From: Paenibacillus arenosi
GTDB lineage: Bacteria; Bacillota; Bacilli; Paenibacillales; Paenibacillaceae
Direction: 5' to 3'
DNA: 64,000 nt
Assembly: GCF_014841135.1 (NCBI RefSeq)
Contig: NZ_JACYTN010000017.1
Location: 45,086-109,085 of the forward strand
Shown here: piece after piece, positions 37,292 through 46,040 of the stretch
Layout of the letters: every line of letters begins with the position of its first letter
Numbering within the stretch: the first letter of the stretch is position 1
The notes under the pieces: model-generated
Database searches by the model: none
The model's input: the letters and a program-made list of their open reading frames with translations, nothing else
Told to the model about the DNA's origin: nothing
Position numbers and translations under genes: made by a program

Positions 37292-37414
37292 GATAATCTC
37301 CTTCTTTATCAAAAATAGGATTGTGTAACTTATTCACGATCAACTAGGCCAGCTCTCGTGCGGGGGACTCAGTCTCAGTGATACGGTGTTCTACGATACT
37401 GGTCACCCATTCGA

Positions 37415-38131
37415 TCATTGTTGCAGATCTTGATGATGTAATGGAATGTCGGATGTAAGTCGATATACGCCTAGTTCTACAAGCTGCTTCGCTGTCTCGA
37501 TATCACGAATTGTCCAAACGGCTACATCCACATTCAACTTACGTGCTTGTTGTATTAGCTCAGGGTGTTCCAGCAGCAACGGATAGTGGGCACAAAGACA
37601 GGATGGAGTGAGTGGAACTAATGTTTCCAATGCAATCGGATCTGTCGTTAGAAAGCCCAGCTCGATGTTCACGTCAAGGCGACGCAGCAGGTCTAAATTT
37701 TGTTTGTAAAAAGAAATGATCATGGTGCGTTTGCTCATGTTGTAGACCGATAGTAGGTGCAGCAGAGCTCGTGCCTCATCTTCATTGATCTGTTCTTTAA
37801 TCTCCAGCTGCAAACCTGCTTCACAATCTTGGCACAGCTTCAATGCTTCTTCTAGCAGTGGCACGTTGCAACCTGAGAATTCAACTTTAAACTTGCTACC
37901 CGCATCTGCTGCTTGAATTTCCGACACAGGAAGTGAGCGAATCACTCCTATTGAGGTTGTTGTGCGATCCAGTGTGTCATCGTGAATGACGATAGGAATT
38001 CCCTCTCGTGAGTGGTGAATATCTAACTCAATGCTGTCTGCACGAAGCGACAAGGAACGACGAAACGCTTCCATCGTGTTCTCAGGAAATACCCCAGCAT
38101 ATCCGCGGTGAGCTACAATTTCTACTTTCAT
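37415..38131 (-). CDS. Glycerophosphodiester phosphodiesterase
   Basis: The 238-residue GDPD-family TIM barrel has the catalytic segments AHRGYAGVFPENTMEAF and ELDIHHSREGIPIVIHDDTLDRTT, and a C-terminal VDVAVWTIRD strand. It cleaves glycerophosphodiesters to glycerol 3-phosphate and an alcohol. There is no signal peptide, so it is a cytoplasmic UgpQ-type enzyme. AGGAGGAG precedes the ATG. Confidence 0.93.
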   Translation of the reverse strand: MKVEIVAHRGYAGVFPENTMEAFRRSLSLRADSIELDIHHSREGIPIVIHDDTLDRTTTSIGVIRSLPVSEIQAADAGSKFKVEFSGCNVPLLEEALKLCQDCEAGLQLEIKEQINEDEARALLHLLSVYNMSKRTMIISFYKQNLDLLRRLDVNIELGFLTTDPIALETLVPLTPSCLCAHYPLLLEHPELIQQARKLNVDVAVWTIRDIETAKQLVELGVYRLTSDIPLHHQDLQQ

Positions 38132-38289
38132 CTTTATATTCTCCTCCTACTGTATCGTCTCCGTTAAAGAGCTGGAGCTTCTGTTTCTATTTACAACCGT
38201 TTATACTAATTATGATATACAATTTACGGCGTTGTTCAAAGCAATATGTGTGATAGAAATGGTGACTAGCAAGACAAGGAGTGAAATCA

Positions 38290-39150
38290 ATGAATTCTTC
38301 ATTTTCTATAGCAGGATATCCTGTTGATGTTTCTTCCCTGTGGAGAATACAGTTTCTTGGAACAAGTGATTCGCTTGGAGTACCGCGAGTATATTGCGAA
38401 TGTGAAGTGTGTGCAGAGGCGCGAGACAGCCGCTTGAATCGCAGGCTTCGTTCCTCCGTTTTATTGGAACACACAGCTTCTACAGACAATGACCATACGC
38501 ATCTGCTCATTGATTGCGGGCCCGATTGGGCTGAACAAATGGAGCGTATTGGTAAACGGTGGATCGATCGTATTTTAGTGACGCACGCCCATCAAGATCA
38601 TATTGCCGGCTTACCTGCATATGCAGATTGCTGCCGTTGGCTGGAACGACGTGGACAAGTATACGCGCCGCTTGAAGTGCTGCAAACGATACAAACGATG
38701 TATCCGTGGCTGTCAGCTCATATTACATTTACCGCTATCGAAGAGGTGTGGTTGTGGGAAGATTGGATTGTAACACCAATTCGAGTGAACCATGGTAAAA
38801 ACGGCTACTCTTATGCATATCGTTTTGATCGTAACAACGTCGACACTGGTGGGGAAGAGAAGAAGGTTAGCTGGCTGTATGCTTCGGATGCGATCGATCT
38901 AGGTGAAAAGGAACTTACGCATTTTGAGGAGTTAGATATGCTAATCATCGGTACAAATTTTTATAAGGAGCCTTTTGCGTATCACACACGCTCTGTTTAT
39001 GATATGGTCGAGGCTTTGGAGTTAGTTGAAAGGATTCGGCCACGACGAACGATATTTACGCATATGTCACATGGTGTAGACGTTCGCGCAGATTATCAGC
39101 TGCCTACTCATGTGAAACTTGCGTCATTTGGAATGGAGCTGCAAGTTTAG
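38290..39150 (+). CDS. PhnP-like MBL-fold metallo-hydrolase
   Basis: The protein has 286 residues. FLGTSDSLGVPRVYCECEVCAEAR matches the structural zinc/cysteine site of PhnP-type enzymes, followed by LLIDCGPDW and the metal motif THAHQDHIAGL, with a late FTHMSHG. Members hydrolyse cyclic phosphodiesters such as phosphoribosyl 1,2-cyclic phosphate; no phn genes are nearby, so the substrate is open. ATG 38290 follows AAGGAG. Confidence 0.88.
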   Translation: MNSSFSIAGYPVDVSSLWRIQFLGTSDSLGVPRVYCECEVCAEARDSRLNRRLRSSVLLEHTASTDNDHTHLLIDCGPDWAEQMERIGKRWIDRILVTHAHQDHIAGLPAYADCCRWLERRGQVYAPLEVLQTIQTMYPWLSAHITFTAIEEVWLWEDWIVTPIRVNHGKNGYSYAYRFDRNNVDTGGEEKKVSWLYASDAIDLGEKELTHFEELDMLIIGTNFYKEPFAYHTRSVYDMVEALELVERIRPRRTIFTHMSHGVDVRADYQLPTHVKLASFGMELQV

Positions 39151-39200
39151 AGTAAGATATGAGAATGAGAGCTTTCTAAACTGCATAGCCCCTAAACCAC

Positions 39201-39272
39201 ACGATCTCTGATGGTACGCATAGCGCTGCAATTGATATTGACGCAGCCAGCAGCCGAGGAGATCGTTTTTTC
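39201..39272 (+). terminator. Intrinsic terminator of the MBL-fold gene
   Basis: ACGATCTC pairs with GAGATCGT across a long structured loop, followed by TTTTTTCC. Confidence 0.7.
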
Positions 39273-39388
39273 CTTTCATTTTGCTTAAACGACATCTTAT
39301 GCCTCTATAATTTCCGCTTGTGTTACAATTCTATCTTTCAAATTCGCTACTGATTATAATAGGCCTAGAGAGAAGGGGCGGTTTTATC

Positions 39389-39862
39389 ATGAAGATTGAA
39401 GTGAAATTGGATGAACGATGTGAAGAAACGACGGTACTGATAAGATGCAGTGAAGTGACCGATGAAATTCAACGCATAGTGTTTGGTGCAGTATTTGGAT
39501 TAGCAGCAGCTATGATTCATACATTCATAAGTATCCAAACGATGGAGGGGCAACTAGTTAGCTACGATTGGCTCAATAGATGTATGCGCGGATATGTCCT
39601 ATTAGGTGCGGTTTTCGGTCCAGCTTCGCTTTGCTTCCGTATTGATAAATGGTCGTTGCTAAGACAGACGATCACGCATTTCGTAATTATTTTTCCCAGC
39701 TACGTAGCTGTCAATGTGATGAATGGATGGTCGAAGCTCACAGGAGAAGCTTTTCTAAGCATGCTGTTTATTTTTATTGGAAGTTACCTTGTTATTTGGC
39801 TAGGGATGAATGGCTATTGGAGAATGAAAATTAAGCAGATGAATAACAATCTTCAGCGTTAA
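39389..39862 (+). CDS. LytTR N-terminus / DUF3021 membrane protein chimera
   Basis: The protein has 157 residues. Residues 1-30 (MKIEVKLDERCEETTVLIR...EVTDEIQRI) look like the beginning of the LytTR-family DNA-binding proteins that are normally encoded just before DUF3021 genes. From about residue 32 the protein is a four-helix DUF3021 membrane protein, with KWSLLRQTITHF, NGWSK and IKQMNNNLQR near the end. The DNA-binding body is missing, so this looks like an in-frame fusion left by a deletion. The ATG has AAGGGG upstream; the frame upstream lacks a site. Confidence 0.7.
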   Translation: MKIEVKLDERCEETTVLIRCSEVTDEIQRIVFGAVFGLAAAMIHTFISIQTMEGQLVSYDWLNRCMRGYVLLGAVFGPASLCFRIDKWSLLRQTITHFVIIFPSYVAVNVMNGWSKLTGEAFLSMLFIFIGSYLVIWLGMNGYWRMKIKQMNNNLQR

Positions 39863-39884
39863 GGCACATCTTCATTGTCAAATA

Positions 39885-39957
39885 AGCCTTCACAATCACA
39901 ATCGCGCAGCAACGAATGAACGGATGCTGCCGTTGTGAATCATGAAGGCTCTTTTTT
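39885..39957 (+). terminator. Intrinsic terminator of the chimera gene
   Basis: AGCCTTCA and ACAA pair with TTGT and TGAAGGCT around a partly structured loop, followed by CTTTTTT. Confidence 0.75.
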
Positions 39958-39978
39958 ATAGCGGAGAACGTTGTAGCT

Positions 39979-40788
39979 TTACGCTTCGCTTCTGTTCAAT
40001 ACAAATTTCTCAATGGCATGACGTACGCCTTCTTCATTGTTGGACAGCGTAATATAGTCGGCAATTTCCTTCAAGGAAGAAACAGCGTTGCCCATCGCAA
40101 CACCGAGTCCTGCTGTCTCAATAAGATCATGGTCATTCCATGAATCGCCAATCCCGATTGTCTCTGCCAATGTGCAGCCGAAATGCTCAGCCAAGAAGCG
40201 AAGTGCATGGCCTTTTGTACCTTCACGGTGAGTAATCTCCAAGAAATGCGGCTTAGACTTAGTAATATGAACATCTGGCCCAAGCAAGCCGCGAAGTTGT
40301 GCTGCAACTTCATCTAGCAGAGCCGGATCGTCAATAATAAGCATTTTCGTTGAACGGTAGCGTGACAGCACCCCTCTAAAGTCAGGCTCGATCGTATAAG
40401 GAATGTTAGACAGCTCGCAATAAGCGATTAGCTTCTCATTTTTTTCTTGTGCGTATACTTGGTCATCCACATAAAGTTGCAAATGAAGCCCCTTCTCCTC
40501 GCAATATTCAAAGAGTTTCATAGCTGCATCATCAGGTACTGCGCACTCGTAAAGTACTTCGCCACTAATGACATTTTTAATAAGAGAGCCTTGATACGTA
40601 ATAAGCGGCACATTCAATCCTGTTTGCAGCGCGATATTGCGCGCAGAAGCGTACATTCTCCCCGTAGCGAGTGTAACAGCTGTTCCTTGCTCAATCGCTT
40701 GGATTAAGGCTTGTTTCGTACCTTCCGTAACGACTTTATCATCAGTAATCAATGTATCATCAACGTCGATAGCAATTAATTTGTACAT
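39979..40788 (-). CDS. Cof-type HAD-family phosphatase
   Basis: The protein has 269 residues. HAD motif I is AIDVDDTL near the N-terminus, motif II lies in VTLATGRMYASA, the lysine is in THREGTKGHALRF, and motif IV is GIGDSWNDHDLIETAG. A cap domain of Cof type lies between. Such enzymes dephosphorylate sugar phosphates or cofactors; specificity is not readable. AGGGAG lies about nine bases before the ATG. Confidence 0.93.
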   Translation of the reverse strand: MYKLIAIDVDDTLITDDKVVTEGTKQALIQAIEQGTAVTLATGRMYASARNIALQTGLNVPLITYQGSLIKNVISGEVLYECAVPDDAAMKLFEYCEEKGLHLQLYVDDQVYAQEKNEKLIAYCELSNIPYTIEPDFRGVLSRYRSTKMLIIDDPALLDEVAAQLRGLLGPDVHITKSKPHFLEITHREGTKGHALRFLAEHFGCTLAETIGIGDSWNDHDLIETAGLGVAMGNAVSSLKEIADYITLSNNEEGVRHAIEKFVLNRSEA

Positions 40789-40854
40789 AGTAGGTTTCTC
40801 CCTCTGCTTTTGATTTCTATACTTTCTATACTTTATATAGGTTATTTATGTTAA

Positions 40855-41778
40855 TCACATGGAAGCTTCTTTTTCTATTGTATCTCGGTGCCGGTTCCAT
40901 TTCCATTCTGCAACAATCATGCTGAAAAATATAAAAATGCACCCCCATACCGCCAATGTGCCCAACTTCTCTCCTGCAAATGCGATGCCAGTAATGGCGG
41001 CGAATACAGGTTCTGTTGCAAAAATAAGTGCAACACGGGCAGCTGAAATATGCTTCTGACACCAAGTTTGTGCCCAGAAAGCGAATGCAGTCGATAACCC
41101 TATCGATACAACTAAGGCGAATAATACTTGGGGATCTAATACAGCCTCCATAAGCTCAGCTGGTGATTGCAGCGGTTCTAATAGAAGCGAGCTTATCATT
41201 GAAAGCACACCAACTGTAGTTAATTGAATCGTAACTAAGGCAATAGTGTCATGCAAGGATGCGTATATCCCCGTGAAAGCAATATGAAGCGCGAAGCAGA
41301 CTGCACAAAGCAGTACCAGCATATCGCCATAGTTCCATTGAAACGCTTGACCGTTAAACGTTAATAGATAGAGTCCAACAAGTGCTAGTACAGCAGCGAT
41401 CCAAGTAGGTAAAGCTAGCTTTTGCTGTGTGAGAATGACGCTAAAAAAAGGCACCAGTACAACCGATATTCCTGTAATAAATCCAGTGTTGGTCGTTGTC
41501 GTATGAAGCAAGCCCACGGTCTGTAAGGCATACGCTGCAAATAAACAGACACCTAATATCATTCCGTGCAAGGCTAGCTTTGGTGAAAGTCTATCTTTCA
41601 GCTTGACTCGTGAACAGAGCAGGACAACTAGAAATAATAGGGCTGATCCGATAAAACGAACTGCATTAAAAGCTAACGGGGGCAGCGTTTGTACAGCTAC
41701 CTGTACGACGATGAAGCTCGCTCCCCAGATAAAGGCGACGAACAACAAAGTCACGTAAACAATCCAATCGCGTTTCAT
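40855..41778 (-). CDS. EamA-family (DMT) transporter
   Basis: The 307-residue protein has ten hydrophobic segments in two EamA repeats. The first repeat begins FIWGASFIVVQVAVQTLPPLAFNAVRF and the second contains TAFAFWAQTWCQKHISAARVALIFATEPVFAA, both typical of drug/metabolite exporters. The substrate is unknown. AGGAGA lies twelve bases before the ATG. It is 66 bases upstream of the HAD gene on the same strand and may be co-transcribed with it. Confidence 0.9.
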   Translation of the reverse strand: MKRDWIVYVTLLFVAFIWGASFIVVQVAVQTLPPLAFNAVRFIGSALLFLVVLLCSRVKLKDRLSPKLALHGMILGVCLFAAYALQTVGLLHTTTTNTGFITGISVVLVPFFSVILTQQKLALPTWIAAVLALVGLYLLTFNGQAFQWNYGDMLVLLCAVCFALHIAFTGIYASLHDTIALVTIQLTTVGVLSMISSLLLEPLQSPAELMEAVLDPQVLFALVVSIGLSTAFAFWAQTWCQKHISAARVALIFATEPVFAAITGIAFAGEKLGTLAVWGCIFIFFSMIVAEWKWNRHRDTIEKEASM

Positions 41779-41950
41779 ATGGCGTTATAGTCTCCTCCGA
41801 CACTCATAAGCTGTTAGGTTATTCAAACATTTATCTGTACGCACTAGAGAAGCCTGCAATGTATGAACGCGGAAAGATAAAGGTCCATTTCTATTATAGC
41901 GATGTGGATGATGATCGAATAGATGTATTCTACAAGTAATAGAATACGGA

Positions 41951-42009
41951 ATAACCCAGAAGCTGTCAGGAAGGGTAGGTACCTTCTATCTGACCAAACC
42001 TCTGGGTTA
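41951..42009 (-). terminator. Terminator-like hairpin after the lipoate ligase gene
   Basis: AACCCAGA pairs with TCTGGGTT, with an inner GTCAG...CTGAC and AAGG/CCTT stem. The T tail on the minus strand is poor. Confidence 0.5.
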
Positions 42010-42039
42010 CATACTGTTCATTTTAGAAGCCTCTAAAGA

Positions 42040-43044
42040 TTAGTCATTTAGCATGAGCAAATGAATAAATTCATCACGCTCAACGCGGCCAAGGTAGTAA
42101 GGAATGTCCATATCAGCCAGTGCCTCACGAACAGCTTGCTCTTCGTAACGAACGCCTGCAAGACGTTCTTCAATGTCTTTTACTTCACCAAGTCCGAAGA
42201 AATCTCCGAAAATCGTTAGCGACTCGATGAGTCCGTCTTTAATATCTAGGCGAACGTCTACGATACCGCCCGTAAATTTCTTGGCATTTTGTACATTGAA
42301 TTTTGGAGAGTAGCCATAGTTCCAATCCCAGTTCTGGTAGCGCTCTTCCGAAATTTTATGGATGGTTGCCCAGTCTTCTTCCGTCAGCTTGTACTGGGGA
42401 ACTTGTTCAGGCTCGATCCCGAAAATATGGCGCAGCAAGGAATCGCGGAACTCCTCCATGGATAGCTTGTCCGACATAAATTCCGTGATGTTCGCTACAC
42501 GAGAACGAACGGACTTTGTGCTCTTGGATTCGACTTTTATTGCTTTTACCTTAAGCGCGGATGAAACATGCTCCATTTGCGAATCGAATAAAAGTGTCCC
42601 ATGACTGAACATGCGGCCACGAGTTGAGAATTGAGCATTTCCGGAAATTTTACGCTCGCCAACTTGAATATCATTACGACCTGTGAGGTCAGCTTCTACG
42701 CCCATCGAACGAAGTGTATCGATAACAGGCTGCGTAAACTTACGGAAGTTGTGGAAGGATTCGCCGTCATCCTTTGTTAAAAAGCTGAAGTTTAAATTGC
42801 CAAGGTCATGATAGACAGCGCCACCGCCGGATAAGCGGCGAACGACATGAATACCTTGCTCTTTGACATAATCCGTGTTAATTTCCTCAATTGTATTTTG
42901 ATTACGCCCGATAATAATCGACGGCTCATTTATATAGAAGAGAAGATAGCTGTCTCCATCCATTGGAAGGTGCTTAAGCACAAACTCTTCAATTGCTAAA
43001 TTAATACGTGGATCGGTAATTCCTTGATTATCAATAAATTTCAA
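42040..43044 (-). CDS. lplJ: Lipoate-protein ligase (LplJ-like)
   Basis: The 334-residue enzyme activates free lipoate with ATP and attaches it to lipoyl domains. It shows the start FIDNQGITDPRINLAIEEF, the lipoate pocket RRLSGGGAVYHDLGN and the catalytic lysine in ERKISGNAQF; a C-terminal accessory domain (about 245-330) is present. I chose the TTG at 43044 because AAAGGAGG lies eight bases upstream and the protein then begins as B. subtilis LplJ does. Divergent from a nitroreductase across a Fur box. Confidence 0.93.
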   Translation of the reverse strand: MKFIDNQGITDPRINLAIEEFVLKHLPMDGDSYLLFYINEPSIIIGRNQNTIEEINTDYVKEQGIHVVRRLSGGGAVYHDLGNLNFSFLTKDDGESFHNFRKFTQPVIDTLRSMGVEADLTGRNDIQVGERKISGNAQFSTRGRMFSHGTLLFDSQMEHVSSALKVKAIKVESKSTKSVRSRVANITEFMSDKLSMEEFRDSLLRHIFGIEPEQVPQYKLTEEDWATIHKISEERYQNWDWNYGYSPKFNVQNAKKFTGGIVDVRLDIKDGLIESLTIFGDFFGLGEVKDIEERLAGVRYEEQAVREALADMDIPYYLGRVERDEFIHLLMLND

Positions 43045-43109
43045 GATGGGTGCCTCCTTTGCATATATACTTATATTGTAGTCCATATCGAAAAAAACAT
43101 AAACATAGT

Positions 43110-43138
43110 TTGATATTGATAATCGTTATCAATATAAT
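43110..43138 (+). promoter_or_regulatory. Consensus sigma-A promoter of the nitroreductase gene
   Basis: TTGATA, 17 bases, TATAAT. The spacer is largely filled by the Fur box. Confidence 0.75.
43113..43135. promoter_or_regulatory. Fur box between lplJ and the nitroreductase gene
   Basis: ATATTGATAA-TCG-TTATCAATAT is a dyad with 10-bp perfect arms and agrees closely with the GATAATGATTATC-type Fur consensus. It occupies the spacer of the nitroreductase promoter, so iron-loaded Fur should block it. Confidence 0.75.
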
Positions 43139-43171
43139 GGAGTAAGAGGAGAAATAAGGAGGCTTATCGTA

Positions 43172-43729
43172 ATGTCTATTAAAGAAACGATTCGTGGTCG
43201 TCGCTCTACTTATGATTTTAAAAATACACCGGTTACGAAAGAACAGGTTCTCGGTTGGTTGGATGACGCTGTGTATGCTCCTAATCATGGTTTGCGTCAG
43301 CCTTGGAGGTTTATCTTTGTTGGTGAGCAGGGGAAGCAGGAATACTCAGATAAGCTAGTGGAGTCTGTTATCAAGTTAGGTAAGTTCAAAGAAGGAGATG
43401 AAGCACAAAAGCAAAAGTATCGTGACTATGTGAATCATATTCCTGCATTTCTTGTCGTTGTCATGCCTGAAGATCCTCGCCCGAACATCTGGGAAGAAGA
43501 TGTGATGGCAGTTAGTGCCCTTGTACAAAATCTTCAACTCCTCGCATGGGAAGAAGGGGTAGGCATGCTGTGGCATACCGGCGCCTATATCAATCTGCCA
43601 TTTTACCGAAATGCGTTAGGTATTAAGCCAGGAGAGAAGATTATCGGCAATCTCTTTATTGGTTATCCAGATGAGGTGCGTCCTGTACGCCCGCGTAAGA
43701 CAGCAGCAGAATTGGTAACTGAATTTTAA
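43172..43729 (+). CDS. Nitroreductase-family flavoprotein
   Basis: The 185-residue protein has the FMN-binding RGRRSTYDFKNTPV segment, APNHGLRQPWRFIFV, and IIGNLFIGYPDEV near the end. Family members reduce nitro compounds, quinones or ferric complexes with NAD(P)H. A Fur box in its promoter suggests expression during iron limitation, which would fit a ferric or flavin reductase role; that is inference. AAGGAGG precedes the ATG. Confidence 0.9.
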   Translation: MSIKETIRGRRSTYDFKNTPVTKEQVLGWLDDAVYAPNHGLRQPWRFIFVGEQGKQEYSDKLVESVIKLGKFKEGDEAQKQKYRDYVNHIPAFLVVVMPEDPRPNIWEEDVMAVSALVQNLQLLAWEEGVGMLWHTGAYINLPFYRNALGIKPGEKIIGNLFIGYPDEVRPVRPRKTAAELVTEF

Positions 43730-43745
43730 TTGGATCATACATGTG

Positions 43746-43787
43746 AAAGTCCCTGCACCATAGGTGGTGAACAGGGACTTTTTTTAT
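43746..43787 (+). terminator. Intrinsic terminator of the nitroreductase gene
   Basis: AAAGTCCCTG pairs perfectly with CAGGGACTTT, followed by a run of Ts. Confidence 0.9.
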
Positions 43788-43790
43788 GTT

Positions 43791-43815
43791 AGGTGCTTCA
43801 ACAGTTGAAGCACCT
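43791..43815. repeat. Perfect hairpin at the end of the small membrane protein gene
   Basis: AGGTGCTTCAA and TTGAAGCACCT form an 11-bp perfect stem with a 3-base loop, touching the stop codon of the minus-strand gene. No T run follows on either strand; it may assist termination or stabilise an mRNA end. Confidence 0.6.
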
Positions 43816-44303
43816 TAGGTTAGAAATGGATTAGAATCATTGGGTGAAGCTGGGGTCTCTACGCTCAGGTGCCGTGCACGATGATACATCCATAGCTCAG
43901 CGGTGTATCTTATTATCCATGCTGCAAGCAATACGCTAACGAGCAAATGTGCACTAATAAGCGGCGAGAGCAGCAGGGAACGTGTATCTGCGACATAAAT
44001 GAGATAAGCGGCACAAGACGCAACAGCAACAATTAAAAACAAGAGGGCTATACGTCCCGAACGAAGGGATATAAAACGAGCTCGCTCTTTGAGATCAGGC
44101 TCATCTTTGGAAACGAAATGGATGAATATGATTAGCATTTGGACAATAATCGTGAATCCGAATACGTTACGTGCTAACGACATCATTTCTGAACTATGCA
44201 GCGTTATATTTCCTTTAAGAGCAAGAAGATTCCAAGAATAATAGACGGTAACGAGAATGGCGGCGCTTAGTGAAGCCCAAGCTGTCTTGTACTGCACCGG
44301 CAT
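43815..44303 (-). CDS. Small four-helix membrane protein, unknown
   Basis: The 162-residue protein has four hydrophobic segments (about 11-31, 42-64, 82-104 and 112-135) and a histidine/arginine-rich C-terminal tail. AAAGGAGG lies about nine bases before the ATG, so it is likely translated. I recognise no family. It stands alone between the nitroreductase gene and a long gene-free stretch. Confidence 0.6.
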   Translation of the reverse strand: MPVQYKTAWASLSAAILVTVYYSWNLLALKGNITLHSSEMMSLARNVFGFTIIVQMLIIFIHFVSKDEPDLKERARFISLRSGRIALLFLIVAVASCAAYLIYVADTRSLLLSPLISAHLLVSVLLAAWIIRYTAELWMYHRARHLSVETPASPNDSNPFLT

Positions 44304-44821
44304 AGGTGGCTCCTCCTTTAATGGGTAATGATGATTTATTAATAGGCAGATGAATAAACAGATAGATAAGCAGAATAAAGAAAGTCTTATTATTATACAA
44401 CATTTAACAGAGTTGTTATAGTGAGCGCTTTTATGAGATTAGTTTGAAAATACTTATTTAGAAGCGCTTCCTTATCATACGAAGTTTGGATTGCTGGATG
44501 AAATGAAAAAGTGACTGTGGCAAAGAAGTAGAAGTTGAAATGAAGGTGCGCAAGTGGCCGGGTGCGGCACTGCATTTTACTGCGTCTTAGATATATGATC
44601 GTTTTCTAGAGGGTATGCAGATGTAGTGAAGAAGTACAAATTTCTTTATTCATTATTCGATGTAAACGCCCCTTTCATTATTTTGACGCTATTCGTTGTA
44701 CAAGGTTGCAGTGTTTTGGCCTCAGGCATAACTTTGGATGGGTACATTCCTTTGTAGCAATAATTGTAGCGATTAGTATGAAGGAACCAGCGAGGTTTTT
44801 GCTGTTTATTTATTATAAATT

Positions 44822-44852
44822 GGAAAAATGACTAGCGATATGATCATTTTCC
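44822..44852. promoter_or_regulatory. Dyad immediately upstream of the btuF -35
   Basis: GGAAAAATGA and TCATTTTCC are near-perfect inverted arms separated by 12 bases, ending right before the -35. It is a candidate binding site for a regulator of cobalamin uptake. Confidence 0.4.
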
Positions 44853-44881
44853 TTGTCATAACGAAAGGTACTTACTATAAT
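44853..44881 (+). promoter_or_regulatory. Sigma-A promoter of the btu-cob operon
   Basis: TTGTCA, 17 bases, TATAAT. The predicted untranslated leader is about 140 bases. Confidence 0.75.
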
Positions 44882-45030
44882 CAAACATGTATTCAAGTAG
44901 GGTGGGAGTTGCATAGGCTTGAAATTTTCATCTACAATATAAGAGTCGAAACAATTGCGTTCGTGTATATATTGCATCTTGAGACGACAGAATGACTACA
45001 TTGCATGGAAAATAAGGAGAGAAACCGGTT

Positions 45031-46023
45031 ATGAAGCTTGGAAATTGGAAACGCATACTTAGTGTACTAACTATTGTGGCATTATCATTAACAGTTATGG
45101 CTTGCGGTGGAGCAAATACGGCGAAGCCAGCTGAGACTAAAGGTCAAGTTGAGACGCCAGCTCCGGAGTCGAAGCCTGCTGACCAAGAATTGAAGACAAC
45201 CTATCCTCTGAAAATTAAAGATGCGACAGGGCAGGAGTTCACATTTGAGAAGGCACCTGAACGAATTGTGTCTGTTTCTCCAGCAGATACGGAAATGCTA
45301 TTTGCAATTGGCTTGGATAAAGAGATCGTAGGTGTATCTGATCATGATGATTATCCAGCAGCAGCTGCAACGAAGCCCAAAATGGGCGGCTTGGAGCCGA
45401 ATGTAGAAGCTATTATTGCTGCGAAGCCAGATGTTGTATTTACAGGCATTGCAATGAAGGATGAGGCTGTTAACAAGTTCCGTGATATGGGAATCCGTAC
45501 ATTCAAGTTGGATCCCAAATCATATGACGGTGTCATTTACAGCGTAGAAACTTATGGACTCATTACGGACCGTCAAGCGGATGCGAAGAAAGTAACGGAT
45601 CATATGAAGCAAGTCCGTGCGGATGTACAAGCTAGCGTAAAAGATGCGCCTAAAAAGAACGTATATATGGAATTCTCCCCAGGCTGGACAGTAGGAAGCG
45701 GCGAGTACATGCATGAATTGCTTGAAATCGCTGGCGGCGTTAATATTGCTGCTGATCAAACAGGTTGGTTCCAAATCAATGAAGAAACGATTATTAAGAA
45801 AAATCCAGACGTTATTTTATATGGAAAAGGCGTGAAAGATTACGATACAAATAAGCCACTTGAGACGATTATTCGTGAGCGTAAAGGCTGGAGCGAGATG
45901 AATGCGCTGAAAAATAATCAAGTGATCGGTATCGAGGATGACACGATTAGCCGTCCAGGTCCAAGATTGGCTGATGCGCTGCAATCGATTGCTAAAGCTA
46001 TCCACCCGGATCAAGTAAAATAA
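45031..46023 (+). CDS. btuF: Cobalamin-type ABC transporter substrate-binding lipoprotein
   Basis: The protein has 330 residues. A signal peptide ends in the lipobox VMAC. After a Lys/Pro/Glu-rich linker comes a class III binding fold, with PERIVSVSPADTEMLFAIGL, GGLEPNVEAIIAAKPDVVF, and the FSPGWTVGSGEYMHELLEIAGG segment seen in BtuF-type receptors. The same fold carries heme or siderophores, but the downstream cobT-cobU-cobS genes favour cobalamin or cobinamide. AAGGAGAG precedes the ATG. Confidence 0.85.
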   Translation: MKLGNWKRILSVLTIVALSLTVMACGGANTAKPAETKGQVETPAPESKPADQELKTTYPLKIKDATGQEFTFEKAPERIVSVSPADTEMLFAIGLDKEIVGVSDHDDYPAAAATKPKMGGLEPNVEAIIAAKPDVVFTGIAMKDEAVNKFRDMGIRTFKLDPKSYDGVIYSVETYGLITDRQADAKKVTDHMKQVRADVQASVKDAPKKNVYMEFSPGWTVGSGEYMHELLEIAGGVNIAADQTGWFQINEETIIKKNPDVILYGKGVKDYDTNKPLETIIRERKGWSEMNALKNNQVIGIEDDTISRPGPRLADALQSIAKAIHPDQVK

Positions 46024-46040
46024 GTTGGGATGACAGACGA

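Larger units (their letters stand above)
44304..45030. other. 727-bp gene-free stretch upstream of btuF
   Basis: No coding region with a ribosome binding site was found. The right part carries the btuF promoter and a dyad. I looked for a cobalamin riboswitch (B12 box, GCCACTG core) and found none. Two GCGC-centred dyads near 44425 and 44465 look like weak cre sites but have several mismatches. Confidence 0.6.

Noticed and set aside
44421..44472. Two GCGC-centred dyads as cre sites
   Set aside because: Each departs from the cre consensus at several defined positions and no promoter or gene is placed to use them.
44393..44575. 60-codon minus-strand frame in the long gap
   Set aside because: No ribosome binding site and no protein-like features.
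44545..44585. GC-rich patch resembling part of a cobalamin riboswitch
   Set aside because: It lacks the B12 box and the conserved core, and it lies about 270 bases upstream of the promoter that probably drives btuF.
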